This document shows positions 34,416-43,742 of a stretch of DNA of 64,000 nucleotides, piece after piece. Source of the DNA: Bdellovibrionales bacterium GWA2_49_15 (GTDB lineage Bacteria > Bdellovibrionota > Bacteriovoracia > Bacteriovoracales > Bacteriovoracaceae); the NCBI GenBank assembly GCA_001769855.1, contig MEPP01000011.1:124001-188000 (forward strand). Reading direction: 5' to 3'. The notes beneath the pieces are model-generated. The model did no database searches and was not told the origin of the DNA. It worked only from the letters and a program-made list of their open reading frames with translations. The translations under genes were made by a program, and so were the position numbers. Within the stretch, counting starts at the first letter, position 1. Every line of letters starts with the position of its first letter.

Positions 34416-37400
34416 ATGAAGCAACTTGCATGGCCGCTGGAGACTTTAGAGAAGCTGATCCCACTAATCGTGGCAAAAAAAATTGAGTTTCCTGAAGTTC
34501 CCAATACGGGAGAATGGCAGATTTTCTTTAGCGCCGAACTCACCTCGCTCTTTTTGCGAGACGGGCAGTGGAGGTCCTCTGTCATACGCGATCTCGCGCC
34601 CTACTTATTTTCTAAAAAAGACTATCGAGTTCAGGTTGACATTGAGGCCACTTCCTTGCTGGCGGCCTTCTTTATTGAGAAGAAAGAAATTTATTTTTAT
34701 TCTCCGCGCATGAACAGGGAGCTCTTTGTTCTCCACCATCTGGTGGAAGACGAGCTCCCGGCGAATACGGCGGCGCGCTTGAAGCAGTATAAGCAATTTG
34801 TCGAGAAGGCACTTAGGATTCGTTTTCAGGATGCGCCCACGACCTATGAGATGGTGTGCGCCCAATATCGTTTCCAGAATCTCCTGAAGGACGAAGCTTA
34901 CAATAAAATTTGCCAGGATATGCAACGAAAAGTGGAGCAGCTGCTCTTTCACTTAAATCAATATGCGCCTTCATTCTTCGAGCGTCTTACCGATTATGCG
35001 TTGGGGCTTACGGCCCAGTATCTGCTTCTGCGGGTACACCTCCTGAAATTTTTGGCCATTCTGCCAGGCCTCGACCAGGACAAAGGTGGGAAAGAGGTCA
35101 AGCGAATGTTGGTGGAATCACTGAGAAGACTTATCGATGATTCTGACCTGGCGGTACGGCATTTTAAAATCGGACAGGAGAAGGCCTTACCTCATTGGAT
35201 GCGACAGGGGTTTTACCTGTTTTATAAATTGGTGGGGTGGATGCCCGCCTATCCCTTGGCTTCGAGCGTGCGCTTTGCCGTCAAGTTCATGGCCCGTCGC
35301 TTTATTGCCGGTGAAACTATTGAAAAGGCTTCCAAATCTTTTCGCGGACTTTTTGAAACTCAGCGCCAGGTGACCCTTGATCAGCTGGGAGAGTTGGTGG
35401 TGTCCGAACGTGAGGCCGACCGCTACGCCGACGATGTGATTAAGCTCATTAAGGGTTTCTCCCTTCACGTGCCCAAGGGTGAAAAAAATATTGCCGGAAT
35501 CAATAAGGCCAATGTTTCCATTAAGGTCTCGGCCCTCTCCGGGCAGTTTAGGCCCGAGGCCTTTGACTTTACCTACAGTCAGGTCGGTCCGCGCTTGCAG
35601 AGAATTTTGCTGGCGGCGTTTGAGCACGATGTGTTTCTGAATGTGGATGCCGAACATTATCATTATCGAGATGTGGTTTTTAAGATTTACAGAAAGGTTT
35701 TACTGACCACACCGGAGCTGAGGGATTTCAAAACCACCGGTATTGTTCTCCAGGCCTATGTGAGGGACGCGGCGGCGCATTTAGATGAGATCATCGCTTT
35801 GGCAAAGGAGCGCGGTATTATCATGCCCATCCGCATCGTCAAAGGGGCGTACTGGGATGCTGAAACGGTCGAGGGGCGGGCCTGTAATTTTAATCCGCCC
35901 GAGTTTCTCAACAAGGAAGAAACTGATCTCAATTTCCGCGCCATGATCTATAAGATTTTTGAAAATTTCCCCAATGTCCAGCTATGTGTGGCCGGGCATA
36001 ACTTTTCCGACCACTGTTTCGCCGAAGAACTGCGTGAGCAGAAATTTGCCCATCTCCCTCCGGTTGAGCATCAATGCTTGCACATGACCTATGAGGCGCT
36101 CTCGGTGGCCATGGGGAAAATGGGCTGGGCGGTTCGAAATTATGTGCCGATCGGAGGCCTACTGGTAGGCATGGGCTATCTGGTTCGAAGAATAATGGAG
36201 AACTCGTCCCAGGTGGGGGTGTTGACCATTATGCGTTCCCACAAGAAGAAAACTTCTCTGGTGCGGCCGGATACTCTCTTATTGGAAAAAATTCAAAATG
36301 GCGACGTTGAGCGCGACCCCACCGAAGCCGCCTTGACCGAGGATTACTTTAACTTTCCTCCCATGCGCCCGGATGTTCAAAAACATTTGGATGCCGTGGA
36401 GGAATCCATCCAAAACTTTGGAAAAACAGGATTGGCCCGGGACTATATCAACCCCTTTTTACTCAGCGGCGAGCAGACTTCCGTTGTTTCGTCCTCTGAC
36501 CCAAAATTAGTCGTTGGTAAAATTCGGTTTGCTAGTGCCCAAGATGTTGAAAAAGCCGTTGCCATCGTCGATCGTTATTATGCCGAAGGCCCCCTGGCCG
36601 ACGGCTCCGCCCATGTGCGTTCTTTGCAGCTTCTGAGTGCCGCCATGATTATGTACGCCCGCCGCAAGGAGCTGTCGGCCTTGATCATGTATGAGGCCGG
36701 GAAATCTTTGCGCGAGGCCTATGGTGATGTGGACGAGGCCATCGATTTTCTGAATTTCTACGCCAGAGAGGAGGCGCGACTCCAATCCTTACCCTATGCC
36801 CATCATTCTCGTGGCCCGGTGGCCGTGATTACCCCTTGGAACTTCCCATTGGCGATTCCCTGCGGGATGATTTCCAGCTCGTTAGTTTCGGGCAATCCCG
36901 TGATTCTGAAGTCGGCGGAGCAGACTCCGCTGATTGCCCAGGCCTTGGTGGATATTTTGCATGAGGCAGGTGTCCCACAGGAGGCCTTGATCCATTTGCC
37001 CGGATCAGGCGAGATTGTGGGCGACGCCCTGGTGAAACATGGGCGAATCGCCGCCATCGTGTTTACCGGTTCCATGCCCGTCGGGACTTCAATTTATCGT
37101 CAGGCAGGGGCGCGCATGTATCAAAACGTTCGCTATAACACCCAGTATCCAGTCAAGGTCATTACCGAAATGGGTGGGAAAAATGCCGTGATTGTTGCCG
37201 CCAATGCGGAGCTGGATGAAACGGTCTCCGGCATTCTCGCCAGTGCTTTTAGTCATGCGGGACAAAAGTGTTCGGCCTTGAGTCGTGTGCTGGTCCACTC
37301 ATCCTTGAAAGATAAGTTGGCGGCCCGGTTAAAAGAGGCCGGCTCAACCATGAAAGTGGGGCCGGCCTATGAGCTTTCCACCTATATCAACCCGCTCATC

Positions 37401-38636
37401 ACCGCCCAAGATAAGGCGAGGGTCCTCAAGGCCGTGCAGGAGGCCAAGGCCGAAGCGCAGCAATTTGGAGGAAAGGTCTGGCTTGACCGGTCAGCGGAAA
37501 ATCTTCCTGGATATTGTGTTGGACCGGTTGTCATCGAACTTCCGAAGGATCGCTTAAAAGACCGCTCCAGTTTTTCAAGGCGTGAATTATTTGCGCCGGT
37601 CATCCACCTGATGTCCTTCGAGACCTTGGATGAGGCGATTGCTCTTTTCAATGCCACTAATTATGCCCTTACCGGAGGGATCTACTGCCAGTCCCAGGAT
37701 GATATCGACTATTGTATCGAGCGCATGGAGGCGGGGAATTTATATGTCAATCGCGGCATAACCGGAGCACGGGTGGGGATCGAGCCGTTTGGCGGCTTTA
37801 AGCTCTCGGGCACAGGGCCGAAGGCCGGTGGTGTCCAGTATCTGGAGCGCTTTCATCTCCATCTGGTTAACAATCCCATACTTTCTGATTTAGCTCAAAA
37901 AACTCCCGAGGATGAGGAGGGGGAGGCGCGCTCATTTAAGCTGGCCCGTTCCTCCGGTCTGCCTTTTAGAAGGCGCTTGCCGCGAGTGATTAAAACCATG
38001 GAGGAACTGCAACATCATTTCGAATATCTCTTCCAGGGAATCTACGGTGAGAACAAAAGGTTGTTGGCGGATTTCCGTCAGTTTTTAGAGAGAGATGGAA
38101 ACGATTTTTACTACAAGGGAATCAAGAACCGGGTCATCCCAGGCCAGTTGTCTTACAACGATTTTCGCCTGAGTATGGGGAAAGTGGTGGTGGCGGCCTT
38201 TGAAAAACGCGCTCACTTTGCGACGCTGATGGAAGTGATCGGTGCCTGGACTATGGGAGCAGGGGTGACCGTGCTTGCTCGCAATCGCGAGGCCTTCTTG
38301 TTTTGGGATTTTGTCTATCGTCGCTATCTCGCCGCGGGCGGTTCGCCAGAAAATTTTGTCGTCGCCTTTGTTTCCAATCATGAGTTATTAGAAGGGATGT
38401 GCGCCTTCGACGTGGGGGCGGTGATTTTGGATGGAGATCAAAGCCGTGTGGAGAAGTTGTCACGAGAAATTCTAGGACGCACGGATTCCTTGAATTTTCA
38501 AATGAAGAAAATTATGACTCCCTTTGATGGACCGTTTGTCGGGCATTTTTCCCGACTTCTGGAAGAATTTGTTTATGTTCGCTCCCTTGCGGTCAATACC
38601 ATGAGGCATGGCGCTCCCCTCAATTTGGATGCCTAG
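34416..38636 (+). CDS. putA: Bifunctional proline dehydrogenase/P5C dehydrogenase PutA, long form, 1406 aa
   Basis: PutA oxidises proline to P5C and then to glutamate, passing P5C through an internal channel. A helical arm region (residues 1-330) comes first. The FAD-dependent proline dehydrogenase barrel includes VSIKVSAL near 370 and RIVKGAYWDAET. The aldehyde dehydrogenase includes TPWNFPLAIP near 806, TEMGGKNA near 914, and the catalytic Cys in AGQKCSAL near 948. A C-terminal ALDH-like domain (from about 1150) ends near 1400. I see no N-terminal ribbon-helix-helix, so it is not itself a repressor. The ribosome site is GAAGAGG. proC follows nine bases later. Confidence 0.94.
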   Translation: MKQLAWPLETLEKLIPLIVAKKIEFPEVPNTGEWQIFFSAELTSLFLRDGQWRSSVIRDLAPYLFSKKDYRVQVDIEATSLLAAFFIEKKEIYFYSPRMNRELFVLHHLVEDELPANTAARLKQYKQFVEKALRIRFQDAPTTYEMVCAQYRFQNLLKDEAYNKICQDMQRKVEQLLFHLNQYAPSFFERLTDYALGLTAQYLLLRVHLLKFLAILPGLDQDKGGKEVKRMLVESLRRLIDDSDLAVRHFKIGQEKALPHWMRQGFYLFYKLVGWMPAYPLASSVRFAVKFMARRFIAGETIEKASKSFRGLFETQRQVTLDQLGELVVSEREADRYADDVIKLIKGFSLHVPKGEKNIAGINKANVSIKVSALSGQFRPEAFDFTYSQVGPRLQRILLAAFEHDVFLNVDAEHYHYRDVVFKIYRKVLLTTPELRDFKTTGIVLQAYVRDAAAHLDEIIALAKERGIIMPIRIVKGAYWDAETVEGRACNFNPPEFLNKEETDLNFRAMIYKIFENFPNVQLCVAGHNFSDHCFAEELREQKFAHLPPVEHQCLHMTYEALSVAMGKMGWAVRNYVPIGGLLVGMGYLVRRIMENSSQVGVLTIMRSHKKKTSLVRPDTLLLEKIQNGDVERDPTEAALTEDYFNFPPMRPDVQKHLDAVEESIQNFGKTGLARDYINPFLLSGEQTSVVSSSDPKLVVGKIRFASAQDVEKAVAIVDRYYAEGPLADGSAHVRSLQLLSAAMIMYARRKELSALIMYEAGKSLREAYGDVDEAIDFLNFYAREEARLQSLPYAHHSRGPVAVITPWNFPLAIPCGMISSSLVSGNPVILKSAEQTPLIAQALVDILHEAGVPQEALIHLPGSGEIVGDALVKHGRIAAIVFTGSMPVGTSIYRQAGARMYQNVRYNTQYPVKVITEMGGKNAVIVAANAELDETVSGILASAFSHAGQKCSALSRVLVHSSLKDKLAARLKEAGSTMKVGPAYELSTYINPLITAQDKARVLKAVQEAKAEAQQFGGKVWLDRSAENLPGYCVGPVVIELPKDRLKDRSSFSRRELFAPVIHLMSFETLDEAIALFNATNYALTGGIYCQSQDDIDYCIERMEAGNLYVNRGITGARVGIEPFGGFKLSGTGPKAGGVQYLERFHLHLVNNPILSDLAQKTPEDEEGEARSFKLARSSGLPFRRRLPRVIKTMEELQHHFEYLFQGIYGENKRLLADFRQFLERDGNDFYYKGIKNRVIPGQLSYNDFRLSMGKVVVAAFEKRAHFATLMEVIGAWTMGAGVTVLARNREAFLFWDFVYRRYLAAGGSPENFVVAFVSNHELLEGMCAFDVGAVILDGDQSRVEKLSREILGRTDSLNFQMKKIMTPFDGPFVGHFSRLLEEFVYVRSLAVNTMRHGAPLNLDA

Positions 38637-38645
38637 GAGTAATCT

Positions 38646-39449
38646 GTGCAGAAAAATTTGGCCATTTTAGGAGCGGGAAAAATGGGACGAACCCTGGCCA
38701 TGGGTTTAGCTCGAGTTCACGCGCCCTTCAATTTTTTTATTTATAACCCGACACAGGAAAAGGCCCGGGCCCTGGCCCATGACGTGCAAGGCTCCGTGGT
38801 GCCGCTTTTAAATCAACTGGCCAATATAGATATTGTGCTTATTGCCTGTCGACCTCAGCAATTTAGTCAGCTGGCCCTCGAGCTTAAGCCTCTTTTGAAA
38901 GGGGACGAGCTCATCGTCAGTATTATGGCCGCCATTCCCGTCCATACCCTGGCCGATAAGCTGGGAGTTTCCAAGATTGTCCGCATGATGCCCAACACCC
39001 CAAATAAGATCGGCCTGGGCGTAAACTTATTCTTTTTTTCACCGACCGTCAGTCTGCCTGAGCGCACCAGTATCTTGAATTCCTTTGCCCTTTTCTCCTC
39101 GGTCTTCAATTTGGAAAAGGAAGATTTTCTGGATATCTGCACCGCCTTCACCGGCTCCGGCCCGGCCTTGATCTTCGAGTGGGCCCGACTCATGGGCGAG
39201 ATATTGGTTCAACGGGGAATTGCCGCTCATGATGCCCATAAGATGGTGAATCAAACTTTCTTAGGAGCGGCAACCCTGCTTGCGGGGCAGGGAAAATCAC
39301 CGCTGGAATTAAGAGAAGAGGTGGCCTCAAAAGGCGGCGTCACTGTTGAGGCGCTTAAGGTTTTTGCCGATTCCGGTATGGGACAAATTATTGATAAGGC
39401 CACACAGCAAGCTTATTTGCGTGGCAAGGAATTGGAGAAACTCTTATGA
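38646..39449 (+). CDS. proC: Pyrroline-5-carboxylate reductase ProC
   Basis: ProC reduces P5C to proline with NAD(P)H. The Rossmann start LAILGAGKMGRTLAMGL and the C-terminal signature TFLGAATLL with EEVASKGGVTVEAL are clear, and 267 residues is the normal size. The start is a GTG with TAGGAG at ideal distance. Being co-transcribed with putA, it works on the same intermediate in the opposite direction, so the pair could run a proline/P5C redox cycle or clear leaked P5C. Confidence 0.94.
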   Translation: MQKNLAILGAGKMGRTLAMGLARVHAPFNFFIYNPTQEKARALAHDVQGSVVPLLNQLANIDIVLIACRPQQFSQLALELKPLLKGDELIVSIMAAIPVHTLADKLGVSKIVRMMPNTPNKIGLGVNLFFFSPTVSLPERTSILNSFALFSSVFNLEKEDFLDICTAFTGSGPALIFEWARLMGEILVQRGIAAHDAHKMVNQTFLGAATLLAGQGKSPLELREEVASKGGVTVEALKVFADSGMGQIIDKATQQAYLRGKELEKLL

Positions 39450-39958
39450 ATATTGTGCCTTTTTTGCGTGACAAGCTACCCTTGCCCAAACTTTTTAAAG
39501 ATACTTTATTTTTGCGCTCGTTTAGCCTCTTTAATGTCCCCATGCTGTTTTTTATCGGCCCGCGGGTGGTGGAGCTGACTGAGACCACCGCGATCATTGA
39601 GATTCCTCTCAACTACCGTACAAAAAACCATTTAGGGGCCATGTATTTTGGTGTGCTCGCGGCCGGTGCCGACTGCGCCGGTGGGGTGGCTGCCATGAAA
39701 ATGATCTATGAGTCCGGGCAACCTGTCTCGCTGGTGTTTAAAAATTTTTCAGCGGAATTTTTAAAGCGCGCCCATGGCAATGTCAGGTTTGTTTGTACCC
39801 AGGGAGAGGAAATCAAAGAGCTGATTCAAAAGGCCATCGCCACCCAGGAGCGGCAGGAGCTACCTCTGAAAATTGAGGCCTTCTGTCCTGGAAAATTTGT
39901 GGAACCGGTGGCACGTTTTGTTTTAACTCTCTCGGTTAAATTAAAAAAGGCTTCCTAA
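39446..39958 (+). CDS. Hotdog-fold thioesterase (DUF4442/PaaI-like), 170 aa
   Basis: IPLNYRTKNHLGAMYFGVLAAGADCAGG resembles the central helix of DUF4442 hotdog proteins; I quote only part as the key: NHLGAMYFG with ADCAGG. They are thought to hydrolyse acyl-CoA or acyl-ACP. The substrate is unknown. Its ATG overlaps the proC stop (ATGA), and a strong terminator covers its own stop codon, so the operon is putA-proC-thioesterase. Confidence 0.78.
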   Translation: MNIVPFLRDKLPLPKLFKDTLFLRSFSLFNVPMLFFIGPRVVELTETTAIIEIPLNYRTKNHLGAMYFGVLAAGADCAGGVAAMKMIYESGQPVSLVFKNFSAEFLKRAHGNVRFVCTQGEEIKELIQKAIATQERQELPLKIEAFCPGKFVEPVARFVLTLSVKLKKAS

Positions 39959-39970
39959 GAAGCCTTTTTT
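39943..39970 (+). terminator. Intrinsic terminator of the putA operon
   Basis: AAAAAAGGCTTC-CTAA-GAAGCCTTTTTT is a perfect twelve-pair stem with a four-base loop; the stop codon lies in the loop. Confidence 0.92.
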
Positions 39971-39992
39971 CGTCACCCATGTAGATTTTGCA

Positions 39993-40478
39993 TTATTTGG
40001 TCAGAAAACGATTGATGGCCGCTCCGATTTGAAGAGAGTTTAGCGCCTTCTCACAGGCTCCATCAAAAAGTTTTTTGGCACCATCGCGAGACATTTCACA
40101 GGTGTTACCATAAGTGCGAGGCGCTCCACCTTCGGTGGGAATTCCACAGACTGGCTGGTATACAGCCGGGCAAAAAATATTTTTATTTAGGCCCATATTG
40201 TTCGCGCCTCCTTCACAGCGATGAATGTGGAGGAGTTTAAAGGATTGGCCTTCAACGTCGTTGGCCGCGATTTCATAAACACCGCCCAGACACTCCCTGT
40301 CTTCACCTTTTTCAGGCGAGGAGAGGTAAAATTCGTGTCCGAGGGCAATGAGTTTTTGCGCGACCACTTTACCGTTAAGCTCAACCTTTTGCAGCTCGCC
40401 TTCAACCAGAAAGGATGATCCTTCTGAGGCTACGGCGACATTAAGGGCCAAAAAGAAAAATGCAATTAACGTTTTCAT
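39993..40478 (-). CDS. Secreted Kazal-type protease-inhibitor-like protein, 161 aa
   Basis: A signal peptide (MKTLIAFFFLALNVAVA) is followed by a beta-rich region of about 80 residues and a Kazal-like domain: FCPAVYQPVCG, then TYGNTCEMSRDG, then DGAC. That is the C-x-P-VCG...TYxNxC...G-x-C spacing of the family. Kazal domains block serine proteases. In a bacterium the target could be host, prey or own proteases; this is inference. GGGAGT precedes the ATG. A single gene between two plus-strand units. Confidence 0.82.
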   Translation of the reverse strand: MKTLIAFFFLALNVAVASEGSSFLVEGELQKVELNGKVVAQKLIALGHEFYLSSPEKGEDRECLGGVYEIAANDVEGQSFKLLHIHRCEGGANNMGLNKNIFCPAVYQPVCGIPTEGGAPRTYGNTCEMSRDGAKKLFDGACEKALNSLQIGAAINRFLTK

Positions 40479-40617
40479 GGGTGACTCCCGATCTTTTAAT
40501 TTTTTTGTTGAGGCACTTATAGGACCGCGAAGGGATAATTTGAAATTATCTTTTATTCTATGAAGTCATCAGTTAAAATACTAGGGTTACAGTCTAACTT
40601 ATCAAAAAAAGGTGCCT

Positions 40618-41535
40618 ATGATCATCTCCAACATCAATCTCAACTTGTTCAATATCTTTGTAAAAGTCTATGAGTCCCAAAGCATGACGAAGGCCGCAGA
40701 GCTGTTGTTCATGACTCAGTCGGGAGTAAGCCAGCATATCAAGCACCTGGAAGAGGAGATTGGTGTGGCGCTTTTTGATCGCATTAAGCAGCGACCGGTG
40801 CCTACCGCGAAGGCCCATCAGCTCTATCAGGTATCGCAAAAGATGTTTCACGATTTAGAGCATGTTCTCCTTGAGATCACCGGCAAGGAACGCGCTTTTA
40901 GTGGGGCGATCAACATCGGCGTGCCTTTGGAATTTGGCAATAACCTGGTTCTTCCTCTGCTCGCCAAGATTGGGCATGAGCATGAAAATTTACATTTTCA
41001 CATCAAGTACGGACATGCCGTCGAGATGAATCAGCTGCTCCTGCGGGGGGATTTGGATTTCGCTTTTGTGGACGAGTATAATATTGATCGTCAGATAAAG
41101 ACCGAAGCTATCTTGCAGGAAATTTTGGTTCTTTGCTGTTCCAAGATGTATCACTCCACGCTTAAAGACCGAATCACCCATACCGCCAAATTTTATAGTC
41201 AGCTGGATTTCGTGGATTATGTTGAGGGAGCGCCGGTTTTAAAAATGTGGTCCCATCACCATCTTGGCGGCGAGGTGGCCTTCAAAGTTCGCGCCTCGCT
41301 CATGGATGTGCAGGGTATGTCGCGGATGATCTGCGAGGGGCTGGGTGTGGGCATTCTCCCTTTGCACGTGGTGGAGCGCTTGGAGCGTGAAGGGCATGAT
41401 CTTTTTATCTTCAAAGGCAGTGGGAAGCCCCTTACCAATACCATCTCACTGGCCTATCTCGATGGCCGAACCTATTCGCAAAGTGTTCTCGGTGTGCGGG
41501 ATTTGGTGCGCACCGGGCTCAAAAGAAAAACATAA
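40618..41535 (+). CDS. LysR-family transcriptional regulator, 305 aa
   Basis: The winged helix at the N-terminus (NLFNIFVKVYESQSMTKAAE, then QSGVSQHIKHLEEEIGVALF) and the substrate-binding-like C-terminal domain are typical of LysR. I chose the ATG at 40618, which has AAAGG at good distance, over a GTG two codons earlier. It diverges from the Kazal gene across 139 bases, the standard layout for a LysR protein and its target, so control of that gene is plausible but unproven. Confidence 0.9.
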   Translation: MIISNINLNLFNIFVKVYESQSMTKAAELLFMTQSGVSQHIKHLEEEIGVALFDRIKQRPVPTAKAHQLYQVSQKMFHDLEHVLLEITGKERAFSGAINIGVPLEFGNNLVLPLLAKIGHEHENLHFHIKYGHAVEMNQLLLRGDLDFAFVDEYNIDRQIKTEAILQEILVLCCSKMYHSTLKDRITHTAKFYSQLDFVDYVEGAPVLKMWSHHHLGGEVAFKVRASLMDVQGMSRMICEGLGVGILPLHVVERLEREGHDLFIFKGSGKPLTNTISLAYLDGRTYSQSVLGVRDLVRTGLKRKT

Positions 41536-41543
41536 AGCTAAAT

Positions 41544-42314
41544 TTAAACAGGAGTGGGAGAGTCGAAGAAGGCCACCTCAACCTGGAAAGTCTGTTTGAC
41601 TTTATCCATGAGGGCCTGAATCCCGAAGCGTTCGGTCGGGGCGTGACCACCGGCCAGCATATGAAGTCCGGCCTCGCGTCCGTCATGCCAGTCCTTTTCA
41701 GCTAATTCACCTGTCAGGTAAGCGTCGAGATTTTCCTCGCGCGCAAACGTCCACTCATGGGAGGCCCCCCCGGTGATAATTCCCAGACTGGAAATATTCG
41801 AGGGTGAGGTGGGGCAGGCATGGAAAATTTCTCGCCCTAACATGGTGGTGAGTTTCTGAACCAAATCTTGAGGATTCATGGGAGAGCTGAAGTGACCGCG
41901 AACTCCCAAGGGCATCATCTTGTAGCTGCCAAAGGGCACAATCGCCGCGAGCTTTAATTTACCGGCCAGGGTGGCAGCATTGCCACATTCCAAATGGGCA
42001 TCCAAGGGCAGATGATAGGCCATGAGATTGATGTCATGTTTGATCAGACTGCGGAGTCGGTTGTAGTGGGGGCCGACGATGGGATTACTGCCAGAATTTT
42101 TCCAGATGAGTCCGTGGTGAACAATCAGTGCGGAGGCCCCAAATTGGCGAGCGAACTCAATGCTCTCCCAGGTGGCGGTGGTGGCAAAGGCCAGGCGTGA
42201 GAGTGTTTCACACCCTTCGACCTGTAGGCCGTTGTCACAATAATCTTGGGGAAATTTCGACGTCTCAAGATACTCTTTCAAAAAATAAAGTAGTTCGCCG
42301 CGCTTTACGGACAT
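41544..42314 (-). CDS. NIF3/YbgI-family dinuclear metal protein, 256 aa
   Basis: DNGLQVEG near the N-terminus, the metal ligands in LIVHHGLIW, the middle AYHLPLDAH and the late ITGGASHEW and GGHAPTERFGI follow the NIF3 pattern, including His and Glu metal ligands. The toroid-forming family is often annotated as GTP cyclohydrolase I type 2, but its role is unsettled. This is the short form without the inserted middle domain. It overlaps the TPR gene by ten bases. Confidence 0.9.
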   Translation of the reverse strand: MSVKRGELLYFLKEYLETSKFPQDYCDNGLQVEGCETLSRLAFATTATWESIEFARQFGASALIVHHGLIWKNSGSNPIVGPHYNRLRSLIKHDINLMAYHLPLDAHLECGNAATLAGKLKLAAIVPFGSYKMMPLGVRGHFSSPMNPQDLVQKLTTMLGREIFHACPTSPSNISSLGIITGGASHEWTFAREENLDAYLTGELAEKDWHDGREAGLHMLAGGHAPTERFGIQALMDKVKQTFQVEVAFFDSPTPV

Positions 42315-43372
42315 AGCTCAGGGCCCTCGGGGGATATTGGCACACTATGCAGCTTGTTTTTGTTTTTATCAACCAGGGCACGCAATTTTTCCAGTGTGCC
42401 GGCGATTTCGGTGTTGAAGGGGGCCAACATCTGGGCCTTGGTAAATTCCGCCACCGCAAGCTCATATTCTCCCCGTGCCAGGTAAACGCGGGCGGCGTTG
42501 ATATAAGGGAATTCGCGATTGTCGTAGATGGGAGCGCGTTTTGCCAGTGTAAACCACTGCATGCTTTCGTCAATTCTTCCTTCCTTAAAAAGGTAGGTGC
42601 CCAGGTCATTGTAGGGAGGACCATAGTCAGGATTGTTGGAGATGGCCTTGAGGCAATAGTTTCTGGCCTGCTCGAACTGCCCCAGAAATCCGTGGGCCCA
42701 CCCCGCCAGTGTGAGGGCCTCGGCGGTGGTTTTTATTTTGATGGCCTTCTCAAAGTGCTGGAGGGCCAGGGGAAAACTTTTGTGCAAAATACTTTTGTGT
42801 CCGCGGGCAATGTATTCGGCATATTTTTTGTCCCGTTGTTTTTCCAGTGACAGCACCAGAAAATCGCCCCCGCCGGCACAGTCGCGCAGGTGTTCAGGGG
42901 AGGTGGCAAAGCAGGGAAGCGGTCCTTCGGTTTTTACGTAGAGCGCACCCAGGTTCGGAAAAGGGACGTCGTGGCCGCTCGACTGTTTCAAATAATAATG
43001 GATGCCATGAGCGTGGGCGTAGAGCAGGTTCACATAATCACAGCCCAGTCGGAGGAATTCTGCCTCGTCCAGATCAAAGGACGCGAGAGAGCTCAAAAGC
43101 CCATGGCCCGCCTTGAGGTAACGCTGCAAGGTGAGGTGATTGTGGGGCCCTGAGGTTTGGCGAATGGGGAGACGAAAGATGGTCGCTTCCCAAAAATCCA
43201 CCAGTTTTAAAATCATCTGTTGGGACTGTGACTTGAATTCCGTTTGCTCGGCGAGCCCGGCCATTTCAAATACGGTAAACAACAGGCGATCGAGATAGTT
43301 GAAGGCCGCTTGGGATTCGCCCAAAAGGATATGCTTTGCGTCGTAGTTGTCTTGGTTCTCACTTATTTGCAT
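42305..43372 (-). CDS. TPR-repeat protein, 355 aa
   Basis: Residues from about 190 hold about four tetratricopeptide repeats (for example ALTLAGWAHGFLGQFEQARN and PYNDLGTYLFKEGRIDESMQ). The first 180 residues are helical and unassigned. There is no signal peptide, so it is a cytoplasmic adaptor. The start at 43372 is supported by AAGGAAGAC; an in-frame ATG 17 codons upstream is not. It is the first full gene of an operon with NIF3 and follows the 46-codon gene at 43465. Confidence 0.8.
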   Translation of the reverse strand: MQISENQDNYDAKHILLGESQAAFNYLDRLLFTVFEMAGLAEQTEFKSQSQQMILKLVDFWEATIFRLPIRQTSGPHNHLTLQRYLKAGHGLLSSLASFDLDEAEFLRLGCDYVNLLYAHAHGIHYYLKQSSGHDVPFPNLGALYVKTEGPLPCFATSPEHLRDCAGGGDFLVLSLEKQRDKKYAEYIARGHKSILHKSFPLALQHFEKAIKIKTTAEALTLAGWAHGFLGQFEQARNYCLKAISNNPDYGPPYNDLGTYLFKEGRIDESMQWFTLAKRAPIYDNREFPYINAARVYLARGEYELAVAEFTKAQMLAPFNTEIAGTLEKLRALVDKNKNKLHSVPISPEGPELCP

Positions 43373-43428
43373 GTTGTCTTCCTTGACTATGCTAAACGTG
43401 ATTTTTGCTGAGTGGCAAGTCAAAATAC

Positions 43429-43450
43429 TTGGCCTAATCCATTAGGCCAA
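43429..43450. repeat. Perfect inverted repeat TTGGCCTAA-TCCA-TTAGGCCAA
   Basis: A nine-pair perfect stem stands between the 46-codon gene and the TPR gene. The T-run behind it on the minus strand is short (TATTTTG), so it may be a weak terminator or an operator for the TPR-NIF3 genes. Confidence 0.5.
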
Positions 43451-43464
43451 TTGAATGACTTTGA

Positions 43465-43605
43465 TCAGGCCGAAATGAGAAGGGAAAGTATGATCAAGGC
43501 CAATCCTTCCATTAATCGGGTGAGCTTCTCAGTATCCAGATTAATTTCTAGGGGGAGGGCCTTCGTTTGAGCAACTGGTCGGGGTAACTTATTTATTGGT
43601 GCCAT
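43465..43605 (-). CDS. Small membrane protein, 46 aa
   Basis: AAGGAGAATGT gives an ideal ribosome site for the ATG at 43605. The product starts with a polar Pro-rich part (MAPINKLPRPVAQTKALP) and ends in one hydrophobic helix (GLALIILSLLISA), so it looks like a tail-anchored peptide. No family is recognised. It accounts for most of the 43424-43742 gap. A sigma-54-like -24 box (TGGCACG at 43662-43668) lies upstream, but its -12 element is imperfect. Confidence 0.55.
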   Translation of the reverse strand: MAPINKLPRPVAQTKALPLEINLDTEKLTRLMEGLALIILSLLISA

Positions 43606-43742
43606 ACATTCTCCTTAGCTCCGTCTTTGGACAGCGCCGATGATTGTACATATACAGTTTTCGTGCCAAGGAAAATGTAAGCTAACACCCCAAAATTACA
43701 TGGGATTAGGTCTGCGAGATGCCGTTCCGGGGTTACCAGGGA

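Noticed and set aside
43653..43668. TGGCACG-A4-CTGTA as a sigma-54 promoter for the 46-codon gene
   Set aside because: The -24 half is perfect, but the essential GC of the -12 half is GT, so I did not list it as a promoter.
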